Assembly (NCBI RefSeq): GCF_002551815.1
Contig: NZ_NVPR01000061.1
Coordinates: 1-64,000 of the forward strand
Direction of reading: 5' to 3'
Length of the DNA stretch: 64,000 bases
From: Bacillus sp. AFS098217
Lineage (GTDB): Bacteria > Bacillota > Bacilli > Bacillales > Bacillaceae_G
Shown here: one piece after another, positions 17,301 through 25,544 of the stretch
Position numbering within the stretch: position 1 is the stretch's first letter
Layout: each line of letters opens with the position of its first letter
Made by a program: the position numbers and the translations under genes
Notes under the pieces: generated by a model
Told to the model about the DNA's origin: nothing
The model's database searches: none
What the model saw: the letters and a program-made list of their open reading frames with translations, nothing else

Positions 17301-17960
17301 TTACTTCTGTACTTTTAATTTTTCTAATTCTTTTTGTACTGCTTCTTTTAGCTCAATTTCCGTATCGTGTGTATAAGAAATAGGCTTTATTTGATTAAAG
17401 TAGTTACTTGCAGAGGCCTCAGCTTCTACTTTTTGAATATAACTTTCTACTCTTGCGAAACCTTTTGCGGCATTTTCTGTATGAAAATATGCAATGGCTT
17501 TATTGTTTTCTTTCATTGTACGTGCGACATGTAATCTAGAAACAAGCACGAGTTCTTTATATTGTAATTCTTGGTATTCTTTTTGTAGTGTATCAATTTG
17601 TTCATATAAGATTGAAGTTTGTTGTTTTACTACATTGTACTGTTCTTGATACATTTCTAGCTTTTTCTCATGCACAATTTTTTCTTGAAGTGCCAATTGT
17701 GCCATATCATCTTCATTGCGGGACACCGCAAGCTCAGCCTGACGAGCTCTTTTTGCAATAACAGCCTCTGTTTCTGTAATAAGCGATTCATATTTTTTTT
17801 CTAAGAATAGCTGCTGAGATAAAGCTTGTTGTGCTTTTTCCACTTGTTGCTCCGTTTCTCGTATGTATTGTTTTAACATACTTACCGGATTTTCTAGTTT
17901 ATTTAAAGTTTCATGCACATCAGCGATTACAATGTTTTTAATTCTTTTAAAAATACTCAT
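17301..17960 (-). CDS. pspA: PspA/IM30 (LiaH-like) membrane-stress protein
   Basis: The 219-residue protein begins with the short amphipathic helix MSIFKRIKNIVIADVHETLN and the conserved ENPVSMLKQYIRE motif, and is then almost wholly coiled coil. PspA/Vipp/LiaH proteins form ESCRT-III-like rings that stabilise stressed membranes. Its start lies two bases after the stop of the upstream membrane-protein gene (17963), so the two are cotranscribed, which fits a small envelope-stress operon. The ribosome binding site GGAGG lies within the end of that gene. Confidence 0.93.
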   Translation of the reverse strand: MSIFKRIKNIVIADVHETLNKLENPVSMLKQYIRETEQQVEKAQQALSQQLFLEKKYESLITETEAVIAKRARQAELAVSRNEDDMAQLALQEKIVHEKKLEMYQEQYNVVKQQTSILYEQIDTLQKEYQELQYKELVLVSRLHVARTMKENNKAIAYFHTENAAKGFARVESYIQKVEAEASASNYFNQIKPISYTHDTEIELKEAVQKELEKLKVQK

Positions 17961-17962
17961 TT

Positions 17963-18541
17963 TTATTTCTCCTCCTTACGAATTTGTTTTTCCCATTGAT
18001 CAAGAATATCCGCTTTATTATTTGATAGGACTAAATAGCTGTCCATTGTATAGTCAGTTGTAGATTGTAGCGAGTTTTGTTTTCTTTTTTTATACAGCCA
18101 AATTGGAAATACCACGACAGCGAAAAGGGGAAGAAGTGGTAATACACCAATGATAATAAGAAGGATACCAATCCACTTTCTTATCATTTGGCCTTTTGCT
18201 TTTTTGAGAATAAACCATCCTAAAAGAATGGAGCTTAACTCAATTGTGAAAAGGATAAGGAAAATCCCATCAAATTTTTCTTCATGATGCTTTTCATGAT
18301 GTTTTTCATAATGTTGAACAGGCTTCCCGTTTTCGAAATTCTCTTGTTTGATATGATGTCTTTCGTCTTTAGAGTAAGAAGCTTGTCCACTATGTTCCAC
18401 GGCAAAGGCCTCACGTTTTTCATGATGCCATCTTTCCATGTGCAATCCAAGAGTTCCTAGGAATATTGCCAAGGAGATAGAAATAACACTTATCCATATA
18501 AGCCAGCGGAATTTTGTACGCTTCTTTTTTTGTTTCTTCAT
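17963..18541 (-). CDS. membrane protein cotranscribed with pspA
   Basis: The 192-residue protein has an N-terminal membrane segment (LIWISVISISLAIFLGTLGL, about 14-33), an outside His/Lys/Glu-rich stretch (EKHHEKHHEEKFDG), and two or three further hydrophobic segments (about 95-150). The C-terminal 50 residues are cytoplasmic. The arrangement recalls LiaI/LiaF or PspC-like partners that hold PspA at the membrane, but no signature identifies it. The start at 18541 follows an AGGAGG. The histidine-rich loop could bind a metal. Confidence 0.7.
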   Translation of the reverse strand: MKKQKKKRTKFRWLIWISVISISLAIFLGTLGLHMERWHHEKREAFAVEHSGQASYSKDERHHIKQENFENGKPVQHYEKHHEKHHEEKFDGIFLILFTIELSSILLGWFILKKAKGQMIRKWIGILLIIIGVLPLLPLFAVVVFPIWLYKKRKQNSLQSTTDYTMDSYLVLSNNKADILDQWEKQIRKEEK

Positions 18542-19098
18542 ATTCTCACCTCCTGCCATATATTTGTGTTTCTTTCATAACTGGAAAAAATGAGATTCGC
18601 ATAACGCTCATAACGTACAAATTTGAAAGTTTATTTTAGCTTCATCATCTCCCTTGTGTTTGTAGTACTTATAGTAAAGTGCAGAAATTAAAGTGGTCTG
18701 AAAGCTTAATGAAGATAGAATGAAAAGTATATTAGAATTTTCTCATCTTGTAAGTGAGCTGTTTTTCAGAAGATAAAAGAAGAAAAAATTTCAGTTTATA
18801 GCCTTGATATTACAAAGCTTCTTTTAAAAGAGATAAGAAGAATGAACAGTGGGAGATTTTCTTTGCTTAATTGATGAAGTAATATTAGATGCTATTTTGA
18901 AAATGGTTGAAATAGCGGAATTATATCTTTTTCTCGGGGAGAAGAGAGATAAAAGGAGATTTTGCGATCTATAAAGAGAGACACGTATTTGTATAAATAG
19001 AAACCGTTATTTTGATACTATAGACTGCAAAGTATGTGCAAAAAGTAGTTCATTTACCGCGGAGAGAGTATATGTATGATTTATAATACAAAAGTTCA
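18542..19098. other. gap without a recognisable gene
   Basis: The only protein-like run is a + strand frame around 18763-18867 (EEKISVYSLDITKLLLKEIR) with no start or ribosome binding site. The first part must contain the promoter of the minus-strand pspA operon. No repeats or hairpins stand out until the terminator at 19099. Confidence 0.4.
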
Positions 19099-19131
19099 AA
19101 AAAAGAGAAGCGCATTGCGCTCCTCTTTTTT
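19099..19131 (-). terminator. terminator of the DUF1836 gene
   Basis: AAAAAGAG.AGCGC and GCGCT.CTCTTTTT pair around a short loop; the T run on the minus strand overlaps the stop codon. Confidence 0.85.
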
Positions 19132-19894
19132 ATGGCTTCACATCTAAATTTTGTAAAAATAGTGTTGCGGAGACATAACGCTTTGCTAACATTTGTACAT
19201 ATGCGGTATGTACAGAAAGTGTTGCGATAATAATGGCGTTACGAATAGCCTCGCGTTGCTCGTTATTGACTTGATCAAACTGACTTGCGATTTTATCTGC
19301 TTTTTCTTTTACAATATTTTCAATCGTATGGATGGTATGAGTCGCGTTTAGTTGTAAACAATCTCCCTGATTCACCTCTTCAAATAAAGAAGAATAAGCG
19401 ACGTATAGATGGACAGGATTAATTAAATCGTCACTACGATCTGCCGGGTCATTTACAATGAGCCGTAACAACTTACGAATAGATTCAAAATCAAGTGCTG
19501 TTTTTAAATCTTCAACGATGAATAGTAAAGCCGCTTGTTCAATCGAATATTTCTTTCCTTTTTGCGGAGAACCAATCATTTCTTTTATATCTCGTTTTAC
19601 CCAGTTTTGCATAGCAGTTACAGAGAAACTGGTATTTTCAATTTGATTACCAAGCGCAACAATTTCATTTAAAGAAAAGCCAATATCTGTGTCTTCAATT
19701 TTTATCAGTTTTTCAAAGATAGGTGAGAGTGCGGTTGTTATAAAAGCTGTAACACTTTGTCCGCTTTCAATATCTTTTTTATGAGACTTTGCCCAAGCTT
19801 CTTGTAAAATACTAAGAGGCTTTTTTGTATTCCATCCTCTTAGAGAAAGAAGGAGCGTTGCCATTTCGTTTCGTGTGAGATGAAATGTTTCCAT
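19130..19894 (-). CDS. DUF1836 (YkrK-like) DNA-binding regulator
   Basis: The 254-residue protein contains the DUF1836 core: LSLNEIVALGN-like helix-turn-helix region (about 82-110, followed by QNWVKRDI), and KKYSIEQAALLFIVEDLK (about 125-142). In B. subtilis the DUF1836 protein YkrK represses htpX. The ATG at 19894 follows GGAGGTG. The gene is divergent from the Tim44-like/YxcD-like pair, and both promoters carry a matching sequence just after the -10 element, so it probably represses both itself and its neighbours. That regulatory role is an inference. Confidence 0.8.
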   Translation of the reverse strand: METFHLTRNEMATLLLSLRGWNTKKPLSILQEAWAKSHKKDIESGQSVTAFITTALSPIFEKLIKIEDTDIGFSLNEIVALGNQIENTSFSVTAMQNWVKRDIKEMIGSPQKGKKYSIEQAALLFIVEDLKTALDFESIRKLLRLIVNDPADRSDDLINPVHLYVAYSSLFEEVNQGDCLQLNATHTIHTIENIVKEKADKIASQFDQVNNEQREAIRNAIIIATLSVHTAYVQMLAKRYVSATLFLQNLDVKP

Positions 19895-19915
19895 CTTTTC
19901 ACCTCCAAAAATTAT

Positions 19916-19931
19916 AAAAGTTCTTATGACC
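19916..19931. promoter_or_regulatory. candidate DUF1836 operator, regulator side
   Basis: AAAAGTTCTTATGACC here is the reverse complement of GGTTCATAAGAACTTTT at 20047-20063 apart from one missing T. It starts three bases downstream of the -10 element of the minus-strand promoter. Confidence 0.6.
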
Positions 19932-19933
19932 AT

Positions 19934-19962
19934 ATAATATGTTTTGTTTTGTGTAAAGTCAA
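19934..19962 (-). promoter_or_regulatory. sigma-A promoter of the DUF1836 gene
   Basis: On the minus strand TTGACT (19957-19962), a 17-base spacer and TATTAT (19934-19939) form a near-consensus promoter, immediately followed by the candidate operator. Confidence 0.7.
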
Positions 19963-20016
19963 TTCTATTTTGTTTAATTTTTCCTTTGTTGTGAAATTGT
20001 CACGAACAAATAACAC

Positions 20017-20045
20017 TTGCTTATTTTTGAAAAAGTTCATATAAT
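20017..20045 (+). promoter_or_regulatory. sigma-A promoter of the Tim44-like/YxcD-like operon
   Basis: TTGCTT (20017-20022), a 17-base spacer and a perfect TATAAT (20040-20045). The spacer holds AAAAAGTTC, and the inverted partner GAACTTTTT lies just downstream, so the promoter sits inside an inverted repeat. Confidence 0.75.
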
Positions 20046-20064
20046 AGGTTCATAAGAACTTTTT
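20030..20064. promoter_or_regulatory. candidate DUF1836 operator, target side
   Basis: AAAAAGTTC (20030-20038) and GAACTTTTT (20056-20064) form an inverted repeat spanning the -10 box. The right half GGTTCATAAGAACTTTTT repeats the sequence found at the divergent regulator promoter in the same position relative to -10. Confidence 0.65.
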
Positions 20065-20151
20065 ATTTAGCTTTAAAATGAATCTATCATTCTTGCTTTA
20101 AAGAAAGATAGATTTCACATATATCTATAGTAAAAGGAGAATTGGTACACT

Positions 20152-20601
20152 ATGTTAAAAAAACTGGTTACAGTAATGACTGCATTTATGGTTGTTTTTG
20201 GGGCTAGCAGCTTTGTTTTCGTAGATCATGCAGCAGCGAAAAGTTACAAATCTGGTCAAAAATCATATACACCAAGTTCAGGACAAAAGTCAAAAGTGGA
20301 TTTAAACAAAAAAGATTCTAATGTAAATGCACAAAAAACAACTCCAGACAAAAAAACAAAAGCGACAAATACAGCACCAAAAAGTAATAAAGGAAGCTTT
20401 ATGAAAGGTTTATTACTAGGTGGTCTTGGTGGTCTATTGATGGGAAGCTTATTCTCAAATATGGGAGCACTTGGTTCTATATTAGCGTTTATGGTAAATA
20501 TGTTAGTAATGGCTGGTATCGTAATGTTAGCGGTTCGAGCATTTAAATATTTCAAAAACCAACGTAAGAAACAGGCGGAAGAAGCAGCATGGAGAAGATA
20601 A
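20152..20601 (+). CDS. Tim44-like / preprotein-translocase-like membrane protein
   Basis: The 149-residue protein has a signal peptide (cleavage after HAAA, about residue 29), a low-complexity Lys/Ser/Gln/Thr linker (30-80), a Gly-rich hydrophobic segment GLLLGGLGGLLMGSLFS (about 86-102) and a second membrane helix (about 106-126), ending in a basic tail. This is the layout of proteins annotated as Tim44-domain or preprotein-translocase-like in Bacillus; transport function is unproven. It overlaps the YxcD-like gene by 13 bases. Expression probably falls under the DUF1836 regulator. Confidence 0.7.
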   Translation: MLKKLVTVMTAFMVVFGASSFVFVDHAAAKSYKSGQKSYTPSSGQKSKVDLNKKDSNVNAQKTTPDKKTKATNTAPKSNKGSFMKGLLLGGLGGLLMGSLFSNMGALGSILAFMVNMLVMAGIVMLAVRAFKYFKNQRKKQAEEAAWRR

Positions 20602-20897
20602 AAATTTCCGAGCAAGAGCTTATAAACGCACTGTGTGTATACATTGCTGAAAAGCGACAAGTTGGTCCAGAAGCAGTTTTAGTTGAGCTGATGTATGATG
20701 ATGACTATGGTTTTTCTGCTGAAGTAGAAGTTAATGGTCGCAGGCAAATTTTAATTCAAGCAAACTTAATTGAAGCACTCCGCGTATGGCTTGATACAGA
20801 GTACAATGTCAATCCATTCGCTGCAAGATTACAGCTTGAATTAGATGTTGAAGAAGGTATTATCGCGCTAGCGAATTTTAATAACTCGGATGAATAG
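20589..20897 (+). CDS. YxcD-family (DUF2653) protein
   Basis: The 102-residue cytoplasmic protein starts MEKIKISEQELINALCVYIA and includes EALRVWLDTEYNVNPFAA, the pattern of the YxcD/DUF2653 family. It starts inside the end of the Tim44-like gene (13-base overlap in another frame), a sign of translational coupling. The function is unknown; the tight pairing suggests it works with the membrane protein. Confidence 0.75.
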   Translation: MEKIKISEQELINALCVYIAEKRQVGPEAVLVELMYDDDYGFSAEVEVNGRRQILIQANLIEALRVWLDTEYNVNPFAARLQLELDVEEGIIALANFNNSDE

Positions 20898-20900
20898 TAA

Positions 20901-20938
20901 AAAAGAGCTGCTGAGAGTAATCTCAGCAGCTCTTTTTA
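20901..20938 (+). terminator. terminator of the Tim44-like/YxcD-like operon
   Basis: AAAAGAGCTGCTGAGA pairs perfectly with TCTCAGCAGCTCTTTT around a four-base loop, then T. Confidence 0.93.
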
Positions 20939-21085
20939 GTATGTGCATGTTGTAATGGAGTTAAATTGGGAATTTAGGGGATGACCTGTGGTTTGTATAA
21001 TTTTGTTAAATTAAACTAGTAGGGACACTGTTATAGCTGTATAATTAGATTGATTTGAATTATACAACAACTTGTAAAAGGAATG

Positions 21086-21682
21086 ATGAAAGTGTTACAA
21101 AAGCTAGCGAAGAAATTAGGGTATGAGGAGGGAGAGGCATTACAGTTTTTTAATAAACGCATTTGTGGTATATGGTTAATATGGGTAGGAATTACTATCA
21201 TTGCAGCAGCCGTTGTAGGCGGAAAATATTTTATTCACCCTATAGTTTTTTTGGTCGGCTATTTTGTCGGTTTTAAATTTATTTTAGGTAGCAAATCTGT
21301 AAGGAAAAAATATTCTTTTGGCCCTATGTCTAAATTTCAATCTAAAGTGTCGAACTTATCTATTGTTCTTTTATTTGTACTTATGGGTTTAATTTCAGGG
21401 AGATACTTTGAAACGTACGACTATCGTATGATTTGGCTAGGAGCTTTACTTGCGACAGGTATTCATTTTATTCCATTTGCACTCGTACATGGGAAGAGCA
21501 TGATATATCTTTCAATTCCATTAGTAATCATTGCATTGTTTGGTTTTATTCAAGCAGAAACACCATTTATATATATTGCGGTAGCTGATGGTGCTGTAAA
21601 AGTTTTATTTGGTATAGGCTTATTTTTATCTAAAAATCCAGGTATGAGTAATACAAGTAGTCATTACTCAAAAAATGTATAA
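21086..21682 (+). CDS. integral membrane protein, DUF6609-like
   Basis: The 198-residue protein has about six hydrophobic helices (starting ICGIWLIWVGITIIAAAVV, then FLVGYFVGFKF, IVLLFVLMGLISG, IWLGALLATGIHFIPFALV, IYLSIPLVIIALFGF, and VKVLFGIGLFL). The N-terminal 25 residues are cytoplasmic and charged. It resembles the DUF6609 group of Bacillus membrane proteins, though I am only moderately sure of that family. Two ATGs (21083 and 21086) follow AAAGGA; the second has slightly better spacing. No partner gene. Confidence 0.65.
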   Translation: MKVLQKLAKKLGYEEGEALQFFNKRICGIWLIWVGITIIAAAVVGGKYFIHPIVFLVGYFVGFKFILGSKSVRKKYSFGPMSKFQSKVSNLSIVLLFVLMGLISGRYFETYDYRMIWLGALLATGIHFIPFALVHGKSMIYLSIPLVIIALFGFIQAETPFIYIAVADGAVKVLFGIGLFLSKNPGMSNTSSHYSKNV

Positions 21683-21726
21683 CGAGTAAGAAGAAGCGTG
21701 AAGTACATACTGTTCTTTTCATTAAG

Positions 21727-21755
21727 GTGCCCAGCTAAGCTAGGCACTCTTTATT
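21727..21755. terminator. weak terminator between convergent genes
   Basis: GTGCC and GGCAC pair with additional inner pairing, followed by CTCTTTATTTT on the + strand. Confidence 0.5.
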
Positions 21756-21764
21756 TTCAATAAA

Positions 21765-22994
21765 CTATATAATTTGTTTAACATCATGTGAAGAAAAATT
21801 ACGCCAAATTTCATTCATTTTCCGTCTACCAGCAGCAATGTTTGGATTAAACTGAATGACAGCTTGCTGGCGGACGGCGTGAACATTTTGAATTGCTTGT
21901 TGTAATTGTTGGTCGACTGAATTTGATTTTGCACAAGCATGTTTAGTAATTGAAAGCCCAGCCACAGTTCCTTGTGCCATAGCAATTTTTCCGCTTTCAA
22001 TTCCAGTAATATTTCCAGCTACAAATAATCCAGCAAGAGGGGTTTCCATTGCCTCTGAATGGAGAGGCACATGTCCGCCAAGTTCAGGGATGTACTGGAA
22101 TGGACAGCCTGCAATAGCGGCGAGCTCCGCCAGGGGATATAAGCCGCCTGCTATACAAACAAAATCTGCTTCATATACTTCTTCTGATCCTACAATAATG
22201 TCACCTTTCGCATCAATACTGGTCACACGAACACCTTCTACCTTATCTGTTCCGATAATGTCAAGCGCCGCTTTACGAAGATGGAGAGGTGTGCCGTTTA
22301 CTTTTATGCCGTTATTTGGATAAAAGTTCAAACCGATTTTTCTAAACCAATCCTTTTTCATGAAGCGGCTTCCAATGCGAAGTAGGGCTGACGGAGCGAG
22401 GTGAGCTGCGTTCAATAGTGATTTTAAAACTTCCTCAGGTTCACCAGCTTTTTGACTAAGATCACTTTTTTCAGGGAGTACAATATGATCAACAGTAATG
22501 CCTGCTAATTGCAGTTCGTTTAAAATCGCAAATGATAAAATATTAGCGCCGATAATAATCCCTTTTTTGCCAACTTGAACTCTGTGAACATTCGTCATAA
22601 CTTGAGCTGCACCAATTGATATGACACCGGGCAAAGTCCATCCAGGAAGTGGGATAGGGTATTCAGCTGCCCCGGTAGCTAGTAATATAAAAGGAGCTTC
22701 TATCGTACCTATGTTTGTATGTACATACCAAAGGTCTTCAGCTTTTTCTAAATTATATACGGATACACCACACCGAATATCAACAGAAAGTGCTTTTGCT
22801 TCTTGATGAAGGCGTTCTGATTCTTTTATTCCGTTCCACCATTCGCCAGTAGGTTCTTGATGGAGTTGCCCTAATAATCGGCCACCAGGCTTTATAAATT
22901 CATCAACAACAATTACTTTGAGGTCAGAATTAGCACAAGCGATTGCTCCTGCTAATCCTGCTGGTCCCGCACCAATTACAATTACATCAATCAT
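21765..22994 (-). CDS. FAD-dependent subunit of a D-hydroxyproline/amine dehydrogenase
   Basis: The 409-residue protein has an FAD-binding GAGPAG (residues 8-13) and a second ATGAAEYPIPLPGW motif, the hallmark of the HcnB/OoxA/LhpB-like alpha subunits of heteromeric amino-acid dehydrogenases (opine, glycine, proline, D-hydroxyproline). With the two small [2Fe-2S] subunits upstream it should oxidise a cyclic amino acid and pass electrons to the respiratory chain. The start overlaps the preceding gene by four bases. The context points to cis-4-hydroxy-D-proline, which is an inference. A lone subunit would not be active. Confidence 0.85.
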   Translation of the reverse strand: MIDVIVIGAGPAGLAGAIACANSDLKVIVVDEFIKPGGRLLGQLHQEPTGEWWNGIKESERLHQEAKALSVDIRCGVSVYNLEKAEDLWYVHTNIGTIEAPFILLATGAAEYPIPLPGWTLPGVISIGAAQVMTNVHRVQVGKKGIIIGANILSFAILNELQLAGITVDHIVLPEKSDLSQKAGEPEEVLKSLLNAAHLAPSALLRIGSRFMKKDWFRKIGLNFYPNNGIKVNGTPLHLRKAALDIIGTDKVEGVRVTSIDAKGDIIVGSEEVYEADFVCIAGGLYPLAELAAIAGCPFQYIPELGGHVPLHSEAMETPLAGLFVAGNITGIESGKIAMAQGTVAGLSITKHACAKSNSVDQQLQQAIQNVHAVRQQAVIQFNPNIAAGRRKMNEIWRNFSSHDVKQII

Positions 22995-23323
22995 CGCTTT
23001 TCAACCATCTTTCTTATAATATTCGGATGTTGTTTACCACTTTCAACAATCATATCTTTTTCTACTACCGTTAAACATGCTCTTACATTTGTTTGATGAT
23101 TAACTGTTACGCGGCATTCTGAGCAATGTCCAATATTGCAATAAATCCCCCTAGGTGTGCCACTATCTTCGTGAATACGCAAAGTTCTTATTTCATTTGC
23201 TAAAAGTGCAGCAGCGATGGTTTCATTTTCATATGCTTCATATTTCTTTCCATCAAATTGGAAATAAGTGCGTTTTTGATTGTCTAAATCACCTAGAATA
23301 GGATGATGTAAAATTCTGGTCAT
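22991..23323 (-). CDS. [2Fe-2S] ferredoxin-like subunit of the dehydrogenase
   Basis: The 110-residue protein has a plant-ferredoxin-type cluster site: Cys62, Cys67 and Cys70 (CNIGHCSEC) and Cys83. It matches the HcnA or OoxA N-terminal-type subunit that carries electrons in heteromeric dehydrogenases. It overlaps its upstream neighbour by four bases (ATGA) and its downstream neighbour by four, so the three genes are translationally coupled. Confidence 0.88.
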   Translation of the reverse strand: MTRILHHPILGDLDNQKRTYFQFDGKKYEAYENETIAAALLANEIRTLRIHEDSGTPRGIYCNIGHCSECRVTVNHQTNVRACLTVVEKDMIVESGKQHPNIIRKMVEKR

Positions 23324-23592
23324 TGATTTTCACCTACTGTTCCAAAAGTTACCGCCCGTATTGGTGGTTGATATTTTAATGGAATCTCGTGAGGTGATGT
23401 TCCAGGATTGGCACTTTCTATCATTCGGTCTATTACTACTCTACATGTACGTCCTCCGCAAAAACCCATTCCCGCTCTTGTTCTTAGCTTTAATTCCCGT
23501 GCCGAGCAATTATATTCAGTAATTGTAGATTGAAGTTGCCCGTATGTAACTTCTTCGCAACGACAAACAATGAAGTTCTCTTTGTTAGACAT
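23320..23592 (-). CDS. BFD-like [2Fe-2S] subunit of the dehydrogenase
   Basis: The 90-residue protein has the BFD [2Fe-2S] pattern Cys10, Cys12, Cys45 and Cys50 (VCRCEEV and GFCGGRTC). In OoxB or HcnC-type systems this domain is often fused to the FAD subunit; here it is a separate gene. The start MSNKEN at 23592 follows GAGGAGG; a longer frame to 23646 runs into the sigma-54 promoter and is not used. It is the first gene of the three-gene operon. Confidence 0.88.
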   Translation of the reverse strand: MSNKENFIVCRCEEVTYGQLQSTITEYNCSARELKLRTRAGMGFCGGRTCRVVIDRMIESANPGTSPHEIPLKYQPPIRAVTFGTVGENQ

Positions 23593-23628
23593 TTGTATTC
23601 CTCCTCTAGTTCGGTTTACAAAAATATA

Positions 23629-23645
23629 ATGCAAAAAGTATGCCA
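23629..23645 (-). promoter_or_regulatory. sigma-54 (-24/-12) promoter of the dehydrogenase operon
   Basis: On the minus strand the sequence is TGGCAT, five bases, TTGCAT, matching the sigma-54 consensus TGGCAC-N5-TTGCW with the correct 12-base GG-to-GC register. It is squeezed into the 73 bases between the regulator's stop codon and the first subunit start. It places the operon under the adjacent sigma-54 activator. Confidence 0.85.
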
Positions 23646-23665
23646 ATATAGAGAAGGGAGAGAAC

Positions 23666-25309
23666 TTAATGTAAGCCGAGTCGTTTTAAGCGATTATATA
23701 GGGTAGCCCTTGTAACACCAAGTTGCTTCGCGCATTCTAGTTTATTCCCATTCAAAATTCTCAAAGCTCTTTCGAGTATTTTTTTCTCATGTTGTTCCAT
23801 TTCTTCTTGTAAGGTCAAAATAGTGTTGTTACCACCTAATGACGAATGGGATGTTAGTTCTTGAGAAGCACTGTTTGTATGAAAAGGTAAATATTCTTGC
23901 TTGATTACACCATCTGTTGCGAATACAACAAGCCTTTCTATGACATTGCGTAACTCGCGAATATTCCCCGGCCAATTGTGGTGAAGGAGTTCATGCATAA
24001 CTTCTGGAGGTAGTTCATAAATTGGCCGCTTATAATTGATTGAAAAATCGTTTAAAAAAGAATATGTTAATTCGATAATATCCTCTCGTCTTTCCCTTAA
24101 TGGTGGAATGTTCAGACTAACTACATTTAACCGATAATATAAATCCTCACGAAATTTTCCTTGTGCCATTAATTCTTGTAAATTACGATTTGTAGCTGCA
24201 ATAATACGAAAATCAATGTTAATTTCTTTTTCCCCACCGACGCGATAATACTTTCGCTCTTGTAATACACGAAGAAGTTTCACTTGCATATCGAGCGGCA
24301 TTTCACCGATTTCATCAAGAAATAAAGTACCGCCTTTAGCAAGTTCTATCTTTCCTTTTTTTCCTTTACTGTTTGCGCCTGAAAAAGCGCCTCGTTCATA
24401 CCCGAATAATTCACTTTCAAATAAAGCTTCTGGTATTGCACCGCAGTTAATGGAAATGAAGGGAGCATTTTCTTTTTCACTTGCTTCGTGAATTGCTTTC
24501 GCAAATATTTCTTTCCCAACACCACTTTCACCTAATATTAAAACCGTTGATTTTACAGAACAAACTTTTCTAGCCAAATGAATCGTTCTTTGTATAACAG
24601 AGCTTTTTCCTTTCATGGATTGAAAGGGATCGGATGCATCTTTATATTTTGCTACTTCTTGTTCTAAACGGTGTACTTCACTAGACATATTAAATAACTT
24701 TTCATTCAACACAACTTGGTTTGTGACATCTGTTTCAGAAACGACTGCACCAATAATTTGATCATCACAATAAACAGGATTTGAATTAATTAAAACAAAT
24801 AAATCCGAACGAGGTTGATGGTATTTGGCTACAATACTTTTGCCTTCATGTAGTGATTGCAAGATTTCTAGATTTTTATAATCAAAAAAATGAGTAATAG
24901 GTTGTCCAATTATATCTTGATGCTTAACTGAAAAGATTTTTTCAGCGCCTTCTGTCCATGTACAAACACGTTCACGATCATCAATGACAGTGACTGAAGA
25001 ATCCGTTGTTTGAATGACAGTTTCATAAAACGCTTGTAATTGTTTATAGGCATTTTGGAGAAAGTGAATCATTTGTGCAGCGGTTATGCAGCATACAGGA
25101 TTTTGATTTGTATTGAGAATAACAACTGCCGCATGATTAGAAAATGCTTCAATTAAGGTAGAGAATGAATCTTGTTCATGTACGACTTGGCAAGGAAGTC
25201 CATGGTAATAAAACTCGTTATTTTTTTCTTCCATGTGATTCGTACCAAACGTTGTATCCGTGAGAAAATGTTGTACCGCTTCTTTTATTGAAGGCAATGA
25301 AAATGTCAT
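23666..25309 (-). CDS. sigma-54-dependent PAS-AAA+-Fis activator (RocR/PrdR-like)
   Basis: The 547-residue activator has an N-terminal sensory region (1-90), a PAS domain (about 95-200), a short coiled coil (205-225), the AAA+ domain with Walker A GESGVGKE (260-267), GAFSGA (307-312, Ser for the usual Thr in the sigma-54-contacting loop) and Walker B TLFLDEIGE (328-336), and a Fis-type HTH at the end (NKLECAKQLGVTRATLYNRL). It remodels sigma-54 holoenzyme. Lying between two sigma-54 promoters, it almost certainly switches on hydroxyproline genes when substrate is sensed. The start follows AGGAGGACG. Confidence 0.92.
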   Translation of the reverse strand: MTFSLPSIKEAVQHFLTDTTFGTNHMEEKNNEFYYHGLPCQVVHEQDSFSTLIEAFSNHAAVVILNTNQNPVCCITAAQMIHFLQNAYKQLQAFYETVIQTTDSSVTVIDDRERVCTWTEGAEKIFSVKHQDIIGQPITHFFDYKNLEILQSLHEGKSIVAKYHQPRSDLFVLINSNPVYCDDQIIGAVVSETDVTNQVVLNEKLFNMSSEVHRLEQEVAKYKDASDPFQSMKGKSSVIQRTIHLARKVCSVKSTVLILGESGVGKEIFAKAIHEASEKENAPFISINCGAIPEALFESELFGYERGAFSGANSKGKKGKIELAKGGTLFLDEIGEMPLDMQVKLLRVLQERKYYRVGGEKEINIDFRIIAATNRNLQELMAQGKFREDLYYRLNVVSLNIPPLRERREDIIELTYSFLNDFSINYKRPIYELPPEVMHELLHHNWPGNIRELRNVIERLVVFATDGVIKQEYLPFHTNSASQELTSHSSLGGNNTILTLQEEMEQHEKKILERALRILNGNKLECAKQLGVTRATLYNRLKRLGLH

Positions 25310-25486
25310 AACGTCCTCCTAGAATGTAAAAATTTATTAACACTGCTAAAAATATAATACACCTATTTATTTATTATTCAAAATTTTTTTACACTTAATT
25401 AGAAAACAAATCTTAATACCCGTTTTTTTATTGTAACGTCAGCGAGAATATACAGTATTTCTTACGATGAAAAGGTTTATTTTAGT

Positions 25487-25503
25487 TGGCATATCAATTG
25501 CAT
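25487..25503 (+). promoter_or_regulatory. sigma-54 (-24/-12) promoter of the oxidase/epimerase operon
   Basis: TGGCAT (25487-25492), five bases, TTGCAT (25498-25503), the same two hexamers as the divergent promoter at 23629-23645. It lies 42 bases before the oxidase start. An upstream activator site was not recognised, though the palindrome-like stretch around 25445-25475 is a candidate. Confidence 0.88.
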
Positions 25504-25544
25504 AAATAGAAAATGAGCGATTTTAAAGAAAGGAGGTATACGTT

